A stretch of DNA of 43,335 nucleotides, from NCBI GenBank assembly GCA_964413845.1, contig CAYPTJ010000008.1:1-43335 (forward strand), given 5' to 3'. The stretch's first letter is position 1. Each line of letters starts with the position of its first letter. This document shows, in pieces, positions 21,382-29,840 of this stretch. The stretch comes from CAYPTJ01 sp964413845. GTDB lineage: Bacteria > Patescibacteriota > WWE3 > 9FT-COMBO-53-11. Under the pieces are notes generated by a model. That model searched no databases. It was not told the origin of the DNA and saw only the letters and a program-made list of their open reading frames with translations. Position numbers and translations under genes: made by a program.

Positions 21382-23310
21382 ATGAGGGTCGCAGAAAAAA
21401 TAGCAAAAGGGCTTTTAATCTTAACTCTTTTTATCGCCTTTTTTCCTTTGAGTTCCTCCAATGTTTTCGCCGCAGAAAATTTCACAAGTGAATACGATGT
21501 GAGCTACACCGTCGTGGAGTCTGGATTAACTACGGTGAAACAAGAAGTGACAATCACCAATCTGACAAGCCAGTTTTTTGTTTCCAAATACAGTTTTACT
21601 ATTGGAAGTGAAGATATTCGAAACATCAAAGCCTGGGATCCAACAGGAACATTAACACCGCAAATTGAAACGAAAGGTGAAGAAACAGTGATCACCCTTA
21701 ACTTCCGCGCCCGTGTCTTTGGAAAAGGGAGGAAGCTAAAGTTTGGAATCTCTTATGATTTCCCTGGTCTTGCCTCTAAAAACGGCCTTTTGTGGGAGGT
21801 GAGCCTTCTTCGAATTACAGGATTAAGTGGGATTGTACACTACAACCTCCACCTTTCGGTCCCCAAAAATTTTGGTCCCCTTCTTTATAGCTATCCCCAA
21901 CCAAAAGCAATTGCTGAAAACGATATACGGCGACTAATCCTATACACGAAGTCTGAATTACTAAAAGGGCCACCACGACTCGCTTTTGGGAAATTCCAAC
22001 TCTATGAACTTCACCTCAATTATCATTTGGAGAATTCTTCCTTCGCACTTGGATACACTGAGATCGCCTTGCCTCCCGATATCCCCAATCAACAACAGAT
22101 CGTTGTAAAAAACCTTTCTCCAAAACCGGTGAGCGTCCGCCTTGATGAGGATGGTAATTATCTTGCCCGCTACAATCTTGGCCCATGGGAGAAGAAGGAG
22201 ATTGTCTGGGAAGGTTTTATTGCTTTGTACTACCATCCAAGAGACTTTAGCAAAAGTAAGATTGAGGTGATTCCTCAGACTCTAGTAGACACCTATACCA
22301 CTGCGGCAAAATATTGGGAAGTAGAGGATGCCGCAATCGTGGCGCAGGCGCAAAAACTAATTGATCCCAACCTTTCGGCTGCGGAGAATGCGAAAAGGAT
22401 TTTTGATTTTGTTGTCAAGCATCTTTCTTATGATTACCCAAGGTTTACGGCAGAAGAGTTTTGGAGTCGGTTGGGAGCGGCAACAGCGCTGCAAAAGAAT
22501 AATCAGGCAGTTTGCATGGAATATACCGATCTTTTTATCGCTCTTGCTCGAGCCGCGGGGATCCCCGCACGCGAGGTAAACGGTTTTGCCTACACCTCCG
22601 ATGACTCGCATCGCCCCCTATCACTTCGATTTCAAGGAGGAGATGTTCTTCACGCCTGGCCGGAGGTTTATCTTCCGGAGGAAGGTTGGGTAATGGTTGA
22701 TCCTACCTGGAGCTCTACCTCCGGAGCCGATTATTTCTCGGTTTTTGACCTTTCGCATATTGCGTTTGTGATTAAAGGGGCCTCCTCAGAATATCCTCTT
22801 CCTGCCGGTAGCTACAAAGCTACTCAAGGACAGCGTGATGTGCGGGTGGCTTTTTCAAAAGAGGTAACAATGACCACTGAGCTTCCTCGATTTGCGATTG
22901 AGGTTGTCTATCCTCTTCTTTCGGTGGCACCTTTTTCAACATCCGCAACAATTAAAGTGAGAAATGACTCTGTTGTTTCCGCTTTTAACACTCAAATTAC
23001 AGTTGCGAGTGATCTTCTTGAAATTGATGGGGAAGGCCTCCTTGATTTAGGAACAATTCCTCCTTTAGGCACCAAGGAAGTAAAAGTCCGTCTTGTCCCC
23101 CAAAGTTTTCGAACAAAAGGGAAGCAACAGTTGGAAGTAGGGCTTGCTGCTTTTGGATTTTCTGGAGAAAAGGTAACCAGTGCTGCCAGTGGAGAAACTA
23201 CCATCAACCCTCTTTATCTTCCCCTTTCTCCACTTTACCTTGTGGCAGCTGGTGGCACAATTATCCTCTTCGGGCTCCTTGCTCGTTTTCTGGTTAGAGT
23301 CCTCCTTTAA
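21382..23310 (+). CDS. secreted transglutaminase-like protein with C-terminal anchor
   Basis: Signal peptide 1-30 (LLILTLFIAFFPLSSSNVFA), a beta-rich N-terminal half, a transglutaminase-core domain with Cys378 (QAVCMEYTDLF), His424 (LHAWPEVYLP) and Asp440 (WVMVDPTWS), an Ig-like C-terminal domain, and a final span (LYLVAAGGTIILFGLLARFL). The triad is complete, so cysteine protease/amidase or crosslinking activity outside the cell is plausible. TGCTAAGAT ends 7 nt before the ATG (leaderless type). Its stop overlaps the convergent dedA-like gene by 4 nt. Confidence 0.88.
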   Translation: MRVAEKIAKGLLILTLFIAFFPLSSSNVFAAENFTSEYDVSYTVVESGLTTVKQEVTITNLTSQFFVSKYSFTIGSEDIRNIKAWDPTGTLTPQIETKGEETVITLNFRARVFGKGRKLKFGISYDFPGLASKNGLLWEVSLLRITGLSGIVHYNLHLSVPKNFGPLLYSYPQPKAIAENDIRRLILYTKSELLKGPPRLAFGKFQLYELHLNYHLENSSFALGYTEIALPPDIPNQQQIVVKNLSPKPVSVRLDEDGNYLARYNLGPWEKKEIVWEGFIALYYHPRDFSKSKIEVIPQTLVDTYTTAAKYWEVEDAAIVAQAQKLIDPNLSAAENAKRIFDFVVKHLSYDYPRFTAEEFWSRLGAATALQKNNQAVCMEYTDLFIALARAAGIPAREVNGFAYTSDDSHRPLSLRFQGGDVLHAWPEVYLPEEGWVMVDPTWSSTSGADYFSVFDLSHIAFVIKGASSEYPLPAGSYKATQGQRDVRVAFSKEVTMTTELPRFAIEVVYPLLSVAPFSTSATIKVRNDSVVSAFNTQITVASDLLEIDGEGLLDLGTIPPLGTKEVKVRLVPQSFRTKGKQQLEVGLAAFGFSGEKVTSAASGETTINPLYLPLSPLYLVAAGGTIILFGLLARFLVRVLL

Positions 23311-23927
23311 ACGTGGTGGGTTTGTGTAAGTTTCCTTACGAGAAAAAGTAAAACTAAAACAGCAATAACAATCGTAACCCCAATTTCATAATTTTCAAGA
23401 TAAGGGACAACAGTTTCCCACCTCTCCCCCAAAAGAGAACCAGCGAAGGTAAGCCCCCCAATCCAAATGGCACTTCCGGCAATGGTTAAAAAGGAGAAGG
23501 AGAAAAGATTCATCTTTACAAAGCCGGCGGGAATGGAGATAAAGGTTCTAACCAATGGAATTAGCCGCCCAAAAAAGATCACCTGTGTTTTGTATTTCGC
23601 AAACCAATCCTCTGCCTTTTCAACATCTTCTAATTTGATTCCCAACGGCTTTCCATAACGAGCGATAAGGAATTTAAGATCGGTTGCACCCAGAAGGTAA
23701 CCTGCGGCATACCAAAACAGCGCCCCGATAAAAGCACCGCTGACCCCAGCAATTGTGACCAAAAGAAGGCTCAAAACCCCTTTGCCGGCGATAAAGCCAA
23801 CAAACGGGAAAATCACCTCCGATGGAAGCGGAGGAAAGAAGTTTTCCAGCGCCGCGACAAAGACAATTCCGGGGTAACCAGCCTTAGTAACAAGCTCTTG
23901 GGCAAAAGAGAGAAGCGCATCAATCAT
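23307..23927 (-). CDS. DedA/SNARE-associated family membrane protein
   Basis: 206 aa with the DedA core: ENFFPPLPSEVIFPFVGFIAGKG, then RLIPLVRTFISIPAGFVKMNLFSF containing the conserved Arg and Pro, and several spans. Bacterial DedA proteins are proposed lipid scramblases or flippases tied to membrane and cation balance. The start overlaps the stop of the pfkB-like gene by 4 nt, so the two are probably co-translated. Confidence 0.9.
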   Translation of the reverse strand: MIDALLSFAQELVTKAGYPGIVFVAALENFFPPLPSEVIFPFVGFIAGKGVLSLLLVTIAGVSGAFIGALFWYAAGYLLGATDLKFLIARYGKPLGIKLEDVEKAEDWFAKYKTQVIFFGRLIPLVRTFISIPAGFVKMNLFSFSFLTIAGSAIWIGGLTFAGSLLGERWETVVPYLENYEIGVTIVIAVLVLLFLVRKLTQTHHV

Positions 23928-24904
23928 TGATAACTTTCCAGTTGAGAAAGATTCAACAGCCCATCAGTTCCCCCAATCTTAGTAATTTCGGAACTAGCAT
24001 TTTTTGCGGCCAAAAGAAGGGATTCGGGGATGCCTTTCCCTAAGATAATTCCTGCGGTAAGGGTGGCAGCAAAGGCATCTCCTGCTCCAGTACGGTCTAC
24101 CACCTCAACTTCAGGAGTTGCTTCCTGGTGGTAAAAGTCCTTTCCATCGTAGGCAAAGGAACCTTCTACATCCTGGGTGATCACAGGAATCCCCACCCCA
24201 AGTTTTTTGAACTCCACCAGCATCTCTTTAATGGAGTAGCCTCCCCCTAAAATTGATTGTGCTTCATGAAAATTGAGAATTAAAATCTTTGCCGCTGCCA
24301 GAACTGGAGCAAGCTTCTCTTTTCCTAACAGTAGCTCATTTTGCCCAGGAACATAAGAGAGTTTTATCCCTCCTTCTTTTATTTTTCCTACAACCTCAAA
24401 AAGAAGGTCATTACTTGTTCCCACAAGATCGGCAAAAAAGATCCATCGGCAGTCTAAAATCTTGTCCCATCGAGGGTTCGTGTTGAGCAGATCGTCATTC
24501 GCTCCTCGGTACATCACGATTGTCCTTTCTCCACCTGATGAAAGAAGAGCAGAGGTTGAGGTTTTGGTCTTCGGATTAACAACTAAAAGTGTGGTGGAGA
24601 TCCCCTCACGTTCAAGAGCTTCTTTAACCATCCTCCCAGAAGGATCATTCCCTACCTGCCCCCAAAAAGCAACTTCTAATCCTAGGCGGCAATAAGCAAC
24701 GGAGGCGTTAAATGCCCCACCTCCTAAGTGGCGCTCTAACTTCTCCACCGTAAATTTTTCCCTCCAAGGGAAACAAAGATTTTGATCCTCAACCCTGTAA
24801 CGATCAGAGAGAAAGAAGATGTCCTCGGTCGCCGCGCCAATACAGACTACATCATAGTCTGGACGATCCAAGCGCCGCGAGGACGTCACAACAACGTCAA
24901 ACAT
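23924..24904 (-). CDS. PfkB/ribokinase-family sugar kinase
   Basis: 326 aa from the ATG at 24904, which overlaps the stop of the upstream PEP-synthase-like gene by 8 nt. Seen: DVVCIGAATEDIFFL start, HLGGGAFNASVAYCRLG (PfkB signature 1), ILNFHEAQSIL, and VVDRTGAGDAFAATLTAGIILG (signature 2 with the catalytic Asp). Substrate not clear: fructose, ribose, adenosine or fructose 6-phosphate are all possible in the family. With TIM, cupin PGI and a phosphohexomutase in the window and no classical phosphofructokinase here, a glycolytic role is possible but unproven. Confidence 0.87.
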   Translation of the reverse strand: MFDVVVTSSRRLDRPDYDVVCIGAATEDIFFLSDRYRVEDQNLCFPWREKFTVEKLERHLGGGAFNASVAYCRLGLEVAFWGQVGNDPSGRMVKEALEREGISTTLLVVNPKTKTSTSALLSSGGERTIVMYRGANDDLLNTNPRWDKILDCRWIFFADLVGTSNDLLFEVVGKIKEGGIKLSYVPGQNELLLGKEKLAPVLAAAKILILNFHEAQSILGGGYSIKEMLVEFKKLGVGIPVITQDVEGSFAYDGKDFYHQEATPEVEVVDRTGAGDAFAATLTAGIILGKGIPESLLLAAKNASSEITKIGGTDGLLNLSQLESYQ

Positions 24905-26336
24905 GAGCCGATTCTTTCCAAATCTTCTCCTCAAGGGCGGCGAGAGTTGTAAGAAGATCCTTCTTTTTGGATACATCAACAATAAAGTGGGTGAGCCCTC
25001 CCTTAAGAAGATATGCAAGAAGCTCTTCATGAATCGGATCAGCCAGATAAAGAAGATTTACTCCAGCATCTTTGCAACTGCGCTGAACCTCATTTATCGC
25101 CCAAAGAAGCGAATCATCCGCCGTTACTATTTCCTCAGTCCCCAAGAAACCCCGAATAAGGTTTTTTGTGTCAAAAACAGCTCCGTCGATTCCTACCTCA
25201 AGAAAGCGGCTGATTAAAACCGCATTTGCAGGAAATGAGATTCGGAAATAATATTTGAGCTGAGAACCACGAGGAAGCCCCTCACCAGCAAGCGCTCGCT
25301 TTAGCCCTGATAAACCATTAACCGTCCTCACGGGTGGAAGAATAAGGTGAAGGTTGTTTTGCTTTTCCCTGTGCTTTGCTTCTCTCACAATTGCCAGCTC
25401 ATTGGCATTAACCGTATTCAGTGCTAAAAGTACTGGTTTGGTGGGAAATTCTCGTGCTAAAAAGGTTGCGTTGGAAGCATCAGGAACGATTAATCCTGCC
25501 GCTTCGCTTGGAATCACCTCATCTTTATGATGGATCTGAACCCAAAGCTTTGCCGTTGCCGGGGTTTTCCGTAAAAGATAAAGGGGTCTGATACTTGAGA
25601 AGGAAAAGTCCTTCCGATAAGCACTCCATCCAAGCTCCTGGGGGTGGTTAAGCAACCTCTCAATCTTTGTTGCCCACGAAGATAAGGAGGTGACAAATTC
25701 TAAAGGAGTTTCCTCCTCAACTGCTCCAGTCACAATCCGCTTCTGCAGTCGGGTGGTTCCCTTTTCTAAGAAAATTCTTTCCTTCCCATCTTTATGTTCA
25801 ACCTCAACAACAACGGTAGCGGGATCGCTGTTGAAGGGATCTGAGGTGAAGAGTTTTCCTCCTCGCTCACTCCATTCTATCTGTTGTACAAGAAGCGGAA
25901 GTGGGTTTTGAGAAAAGTTTTCTTTAAAAACCCAGAGCTGGGTGAGATGCTCTATCCAAAGTTTCTTGACGGCCTCAACCACTTCCTCCTCACCCAAAGC
26001 CTTTTGACTGTTAGTTTTGGCTCTTATAGCAACAAAGGTATCCTGAGGTCCGGAGAGAGTACGGTAGGAGGCACGAAGTGATCTTTCAAAAATAGGGGGA
26101 AGGGAGATTACTAAAAGCTGTCTTTTTAACTCTTCTGGATCAGAAAGATTGCTTTCGGTCAAGATGGTTTTTATTGAAGGAAAATTAAGATATTCCGCAT
26201 AAGATGCCACGGGGATGATAAAGGCAGGGAGGACAGGAGCACCAAACTTCAAGATCTCCCCGAGACTGGCGGCTTCCTCACCAACCCAGGGCGCATCACG
26301 AAGTCCAATCTCCTCTAAAGTAAAGATAGCGTTCAT
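24897..26336 (-). CDS. degenerate PEP synthase/pyruvate phosphate dikinase-like protein
   Basis: 479 aa. The N-terminal part resembles a PPDK/PpsA nucleotide-binding domain (EEAASLGEILKFGAPVLPAFIIP, FVAIRAKTNSQKA, LLVQQIEW). The C-terminal part resembles the PEP-utilising TIM barrel (HLILPPVRTVNGLSGLKRAL, YFRISFPANAVLISRFLEVGIDGAVFDTKNL). The phosphohistidine swivel domain (TSHAA/CGGRTSHAAI-like) that carries phosphate between them is missing, and PpsA is usually about 800 aa. It therefore probably cannot run the full reaction; a regulatory or partial role is inference. TGCTAACCT ends 7 nt before the ATG. First gene of an operon with the PfkB kinase and DedA. Confidence 0.65.
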   Translation of the reverse strand: MNAIFTLEEIGLRDAPWVGEEAASLGEILKFGAPVLPAFIIPVASYAEYLNFPSIKTILTESNLSDPEELKRQLLVISLPPIFERSLRASYRTLSGPQDTFVAIRAKTNSQKALGEEEVVEAVKKLWIEHLTQLWVFKENFSQNPLPLLVQQIEWSERGGKLFTSDPFNSDPATVVVEVEHKDGKERIFLEKGTTRLQKRIVTGAVEEETPLEFVTSLSSWATKIERLLNHPQELGWSAYRKDFSFSSIRPLYLLRKTPATAKLWVQIHHKDEVIPSEAAGLIVPDASNATFLAREFPTKPVLLALNTVNANELAIVREAKHREKQNNLHLILPPVRTVNGLSGLKRALAGEGLPRGSQLKYYFRISFPANAVLISRFLEVGIDGAVFDTKNLIRGFLGTEEIVTADDSLLWAINEVQRSCKDAGVNLLYLADPIHEELLAYLLKGGLTHFIVDVSKKKDLLTTLAALEEKIWKESAHV

Positions 26337-26399
26337 CTCTATTAGGTTAGCAGAGGAGAACAGGAAGATTCAATAATGATGTAAGAGAAACTCCCCGTA

Positions 26400-26428
26400 T
26401 TGATTATTACAGGTCTTTATGTTACAAT
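26400..26428 (+). promoter_or_regulatory. promoter with overlapping inverted repeat, for the 26458 gene
   Basis: TTGATT-17-TACAAT. The -10 lies inside the perfect inverted repeat TGTTAC-AATC-GTAACA (26420-26435), the usual placement of a repressor operator. Confidence 0.65.
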
Positions 26429-26457
26429 CGTAACAAATTCAATAAGAAGGAGGAGAC

Positions 26458-26685
26458 ATGTCAAAAAGGATCTACAAGTATGCTGTACCAGGGGAGGATT
26501 ATTTTTCTCTCGAGTTACCTCGGGGAGCAAAAATCCTGACAGTACAAGTGCAGGATGACGAACCCCAAATTTGGGCACTTGTAAATCCAGAAAATCCAAC
26601 TGAACTTCGAAGCTTCCATTTAGCTGGGACTGGCCATCCAATTGAGGAAACCGAAGAAGATCTGAATTATATCGGGACATTTTAG
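26458..26685 (+). CDS. small conserved protein (DUF7352-like), 75 aa
   Basis: AGGAGG sits 6 nt before the ATG. The sequence IYKYAVPGED..LELPRGAKILTVQVQDDEPQIWALVNP..FHLAGTGHPI is a small beta-sheet domain found in many bacteria and phages with no assigned function. It stands alone with its own promoter and a strong terminator, and a possible operator overlaps its -10, so its expression is probably regulated. Family assignment is from memory of the motif. Confidence 0.75.
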   Translation: MSKRIYKYAVPGEDYFSLELPRGAKILTVQVQDDEPQIWALVNPENPTELRSFHLAGTGHPIEETEEDLNYIGTF

Positions 26686-26761
26686 TTATGGGGAGGCAGC
26701 TTCGTTGGACATCTATTTGAGATTTTGAGATAAAGATAGAAAAAGATAGAAGTTTAAAACA

Positions 26762-26805
26762 GATCCCGCATCCTTCGGTTTGCCAAAGGGTGCGGGATCA
26801 CTTCT
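26762..26805. terminator. bidirectional terminator
   Basis: GATCCCGCA/TGCGGGATC plus inner CCTT/AAGG pairs, with a T-rich stretch on the plus side (CTTCTTTTT). It lies between convergent genes ending at 26685 and 26798, and overlaps the stop of the latter. Confidence 0.8.
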
Positions 26806-27001
26806 TTTTGCGGCGCTTCTTGCGCTTCTTTCTCTTGCCAGTGACGGGTCTTAATCCCTTCGCCTTCTCCTGAATGATTCGGGCAAGAGTGAAAACACCA
26901 CGCCCGTCCTCGGTCATTTCCGGCTGCCGCTTTTTTTCGCGTCGCCTTATTCGCTCCCTCTCTTTCGAAGGAAGCTCAGGATAATCGTTACTTCTTCCCA
27001 T
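26798..27001 (-). CDS. small highly basic protein, 67 aa
   Basis: Start set by GAGGAGG 8 nt upstream and a promoter at 27031-27059. The C-terminus is almost all Lys/Arg (GKRKKRKKRRKKK); the middle has GVFTLARIIQEKAKGLRP. It could bind nucleic acid or the ribosome, but there is no recognisable domain. It ends in the shared terminator and is transcribed alone. Confidence 0.7.
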   Translation of the reverse strand: MGRSNDYPELPSKERERIRRREKKRQPEMTEDGRGVFTLARIIQEKAKGLRPVTGKRKKRKKRRKKK

Positions 27002-27030
27002 CTCTAACCTCCTCGCAATCTTCTACTTCT

Positions 27031-27059
27031 AGTATACTATCGGTTGAGCGGTTCATCAA
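27031..27059 (-). promoter_or_regulatory. promoter of the basic-protein gene
   Basis: On the minus strand, TTGATG-17-TATACT. The -35 overlaps the stop codon of the upstream cupin PGI gene, and TAGTATACTA around the -10 is a palindrome. Confidence 0.6.
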
Positions 27060-27559
27060 GTAAGAGGAGGAACTTTGGTATAATTAGGATTCGGAATAGC
27101 TTTAAGTTCCCCTTCTTCCTCGGCAAGATAGTAAGCAAAACCGCGCCGTTGTCTAATTAGCTCGTAATCATTCTCAAACTTTGCTGGATCGTGGTCATCT
27201 AAAGTCACCGCCGGTCCTTTACCAAAATTGATTAAACTGTGTGCGTAGCCCTTGGGCACGGTAAATGACTCGCCCTTTTTTAGTTTTATCAGTCTAATCT
27301 CCTCAACAAGGTCAACACCTTTCTGGATGAGAATCCCTACCTCTCCTATTAATACGGTATATGTCTCTTCTGCCTCCGGTTTGTGGAAATGACCATAGGT
27401 TTTGGGATATTCTTTTCCCAAGTGATAGTGAGGGAGAATAGTGATGTTTTTCCCTGGTTGATGAATGACAAAGTAGAGTTGCTCTGGTGCGGAAGCGGTA
27501 GAATCCATTAGTACCTCCCGCATCTCGTCAATTTTCCTGATCGATAATGTTGTCTCCAT
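27056..27559 (-). CDS. cupin-type glucose-6-phosphate isomerase
   Basis: 167 aa, archaeal-type PGI (PF06560-like). Seen: TYGHFHKPEAEETYTVLIG (metal-binding His, His, Glu), then VPKGYAHSLINFG (fourth ligand His) and an FENDYELIRQRRGFAYYL C-terminus. Converts glucose 6-phosphate and fructose 6-phosphate. The family is typical of Euryarchaeota and scattered bacteria and unrelated to classical Pgi. It lies 61 bp after the phosphohexomutase, across a CCTACC..GGCAGG palindrome, so sugar-phosphate steps are grouped. Confidence 0.88.
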   Translation of the reverse strand: METTLSIRKIDEMREVLMDSTASAPEQLYFVIHQPGKNITILPHYHLGKEYPKTYGHFHKPEAEETYTVLIGEVGILIQKGVDLVEEIRLIKLKKGESFTVPKGYAHSLINFGKGPAVTLDDHDPAKFENDYELIRQRRGFAYYLAEEEGELKAIPNPNYTKVPPLT

Positions 27560-27584
27560 CTACAAACTACTTGCCCACCGAAGC

Positions 27585-27605
27585 CCTACCTCGCCGGCAG
27601 GCAGG
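27585..27605. repeat. intergenic palindrome (CCTRCC..GGCAGG family)
   Basis: Core of a 36-bp element (27580-27615) nearly identical to 17758-17793. Lies between the PGI and phosphohexomutase genes. Confidence 0.75.
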
Positions 27606-27620
27606 CCTGGCGAAGGCGGG

Positions 27621-29039
27621 TTAACTATACTTCCGTATCTCCTCCATAAGAGTATCCCTCGCCGCAACCATATTCTCGGCGGTGCGCGCCCAAGCAAACA
27701 CCTCTAACTTTGGGGTGGTGTGAGAAGCACGTACCAAACCCCAAGTATCCTCCATCCCTCGAAATTTAACCCGGGCACCATCCATCTCGTTCACAAAGTA
27801 ACGCTTCCGAAGTGAATTTTTAACCTTCTCGGCAACGATAAATTTGCGCTCATCACCCATCGGAATCTCAATCTCCCCCGTTGCGTGGTAGAACGGAACG
27901 TCCGACATCGCGTGTGAAAGTGGTTCCTCCCTCCGCTCTAAGAGTTTAACTAAGCGCATCGCCGCATATAAGGCATCATCAAATCCGTAGTAATGATCAT
28001 GGAAGTAAAAATGACATTTGTATTCCCCCGCAAAAGCCCCTTCGTAAAACCGTAGCTCGTTTAAGACAAGGGAATGCCCGGTAGGGACCATCACCGGAAT
28101 TCCTTTGTGCACCACAATATCCTCCTCAACCGCCGGTGAGCATTGGGTATTGTAAAGAATCTCCAACCGCGGATCGCGCGTTAAGATATCGCGGGCAAAA
28201 AGCATTAAAATCCCATCCCCCCAAAGAACAAATCCCCTCTCGTCACAAACATTAACCCGATCGACATCAGGGTCAAAGATCATTCCCAGATCAGCTTTCT
28301 CCCGCTTGACCGCATTAACCGCTTCTAAAATGTTAGAGCCTACTGTAGGATCAGGACCATGGTTAGGAAAGGTCCCATCTAACCGGGAATGAAGCTCAAA
28401 CACCTTGCACCCTAAACCTTTGAGCAGTTTTGGAGCAAAGAGTCCTGCCATTCCGTTTGAAGAGTCCACCACCACCTTAAGGGTTCTTTTTCTTTCTCCT
28501 CCAAGAACCTGTTCAAACTTTTCGATCTTTTCTTTAAGAGTCTTTTCATACAATAGATTTATTTCTACCTTCTCCATCGTCCCCTTTCCTGTGGTAAATT
28601 GCCTTCGCTCCGCGATCTTTCTTATCTCTTGAATCTCATCTCCAAAGATGGTGCGATCTTCAAACGAGAGTTTAAAACCGTTCCATTCTGCAGGTTGGTG
28701 AGAGGCAGTGACCATCATCGAACCTCCTACTTTGATAAGCAAGGGGGCTAAATAAGAAGTAGGGGTGGTTGTTAACCCAATATCAACCACCTTAATTCCA
28801 GTGGAAAGGAGACCCTCAAGGGCGGCAGCAGTTATCACCAGGGAAGAAAGACGGTTATCCATCCCCAAAGCAACACTCTCTTTCCCCTTCTCTAACATCC
28901 AAGTACCGTAAGCCCTTCCGATAAGCTCACTGTCCTCCTCATTAAAATCCTTCTCGTAGATCCCCCGAATATCGTTCATCCGGAAGATATAAGGATTGAG
29001 CTTTAACTCTTCTTTTCGGAAAATAAAAGCGTCAGCCAT
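27621..29039 (-). CDS. phosphomannomutase/phosphoglucomutase
   Basis: 472 aa, alpha-D-phosphohexomutase family: FRMNDIRGIYEKDF, active-site serine loop TASHQPAEWNGFK (Ser113), metal loop DPDVDRVNV, sugar-binding AGEYKCHFYF, and phosphate-binding RASHTTP. The usual TASHNP reads TASHQP, and GEMSGH reads GEYKCH, so specificity may be shifted. Interconverts hexose 1- and 6-phosphates for glycan synthesis. ATAAACT lies 9 nt before the ATG with no Shine-Dalgarno. Confidence 0.88.
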   Translation of the reverse strand: MADAFIFRKEELKLNPYIFRMNDIRGIYEKDFNEEDSELIGRAYGTWMLEKGKESVALGMDNRLSSLVITAAALEGLLSTGIKVVDIGLTTTPTSYLAPLLIKVGGSMMVTASHQPAEWNGFKLSFEDRTIFGDEIQEIRKIAERRQFTTGKGTMEKVEINLLYEKTLKEKIEKFEQVLGGERKRTLKVVVDSSNGMAGLFAPKLLKGLGCKVFELHSRLDGTFPNHGPDPTVGSNILEAVNAVKREKADLGMIFDPDVDRVNVCDERGFVLWGDGILMLFARDILTRDPRLEILYNTQCSPAVEEDIVVHKGIPVMVPTGHSLVLNELRFYEGAFAGEYKCHFYFHDHYYGFDDALYAAMRLVKLLERREEPLSHAMSDVPFYHATGEIEIPMGDERKFIVAEKVKNSLRKRYFVNEMDGARVKFRGMEDTWGLVRASHTTPKLEVFAWARTAENMVAARDTLMEEIRKYS

Positions 29040-29051
29040 CTGTTCAACAGT

Positions 29052-29840
29052 TTATCTTAACAATTCGTTTAGTTCTTTGGCATTTTTTACCGCATTAGCC
29101 TCAAAGTCGTTATCGAAAAAAACAAACACATCACCCACCTTCCGCCATTCCTTTATTTTTTCCACATATTCTTTAAGCTGTTTCTGGGAGTAATTTGAGG
29201 TATAAAGTTGTTCATGTCCATGAAGTCTCAAGTACATAAAATTGGCCGTTGACACCTCTGCGTAGGGGTAGGAGGGCGTGTCGGAAGCGATAAGTGCACA
29301 GTTTGCTTTCCTTAAGATCGCGTAGATCTCATCCGTAAACCAAGAGGAATGGCGAAATTCAAAGGCGAACCTCCAGTCCCGTTTAACCCGAAGGGTTGGG
29401 GATTTGAAAAACAAACCCTTCGGGTTCGCCTGACAAGGTTGTTCCTTGTCAGGCAGCAGCTTGATGAAAGCTCTCAGCCGTTCAGGATTCGCTTCAAAGG
29501 AAGAAGGGAGTTGAAAGAAGACCGGTCCCAACTTCTCCCTAAGATTTGCCGCCGCTTGGAGTAAGTTTTCAAGTGGTTCTCGGCAATTCTTCAGCTTCTT
29601 AACATGGGTGATAAACCGCGAGCCTTTGACGGCAAAGACGAAATCATCCGGGGTCCGATCATACCACCCCTTGAAGGTTTTTTCCTTGGGAAGGTGGTAA
29701 AAAGAACTGTTCAACTCAACCGTTGAGAAGTGGTCAGCATAAAACCTGAGCCACTCTTTCTCAGGAAGATCTTCTGGATAAAACAGGCTTTTCCAATGTG
29801 GATAGACCCAACCTGATGTCCCGATAAAGATTTTCCCCAT
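29052..29840 (-). CDS. DUF72 family protein
   Basis: 262 aa, TIM-barrel DUF72 (YecE-like): FIGTSGWVYPHWKSLFYP, FSTVELNSSFYHLP, FVFAVKGSRFITHVKKL, PVFFQLPSSF, FAFEFRHSSWF, YLRLHGHEQLYTSNYS and a late DVFVFFDNDFEANAVKNA. Function unknown. Residues about 130-153, just before RDWRFAFEFRH, are coded by two palindromes and have no counterpart in ordinary DUF72 proteins, whose LP runs almost directly into the R-AFEFRH strand. The start overlaps the acylphosphatase stop by 1 nt and has AGGAGG upstream. Confidence 0.9.
   Translation of the reverse strand: MGKIFIGTSGWVYPHWKSLFYPEDLPEKEWLRFYADHFSTVELNSSFYHLPKEKTFKGWYDRTPDDFVFAVKGSRFITHVKKLKNCREPLENLLQAAANLREKLGPVFFQLPSSFEANPERLRAFIKLLPDKEQPCQANPKGLFFKSPTLRVKRDWRFAFEFRHSSWFTDEIYAILRKANCALIASDTPSYPYAEVSTANFMYLRLHGHEQLYTSNYSQKQLKEYVEKIKEWRKVGDVFVFFDNDFEANAVKNAKELNELLR
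29385..29453. repeat. two palindromes inserted in frame in the DUF72 gene
   Basis: A 13-bp inverted repeat AACCCGAAGGGTT/AACCCTTCGGGTT (29385-29397, 29414-29426) and a 10-bp one CCTGACAAGG/CCTTGTCAGG (29429-29453). Both are translated without a frameshift. Confidence 0.8.

Noticed and set aside
27621..29039. Phosphoglucosamine mutase GlmM
   Set aside because: The GlmM signature around the active serine is not matched, and the length and motifs fit ManB/AlgC-like enzymes better.
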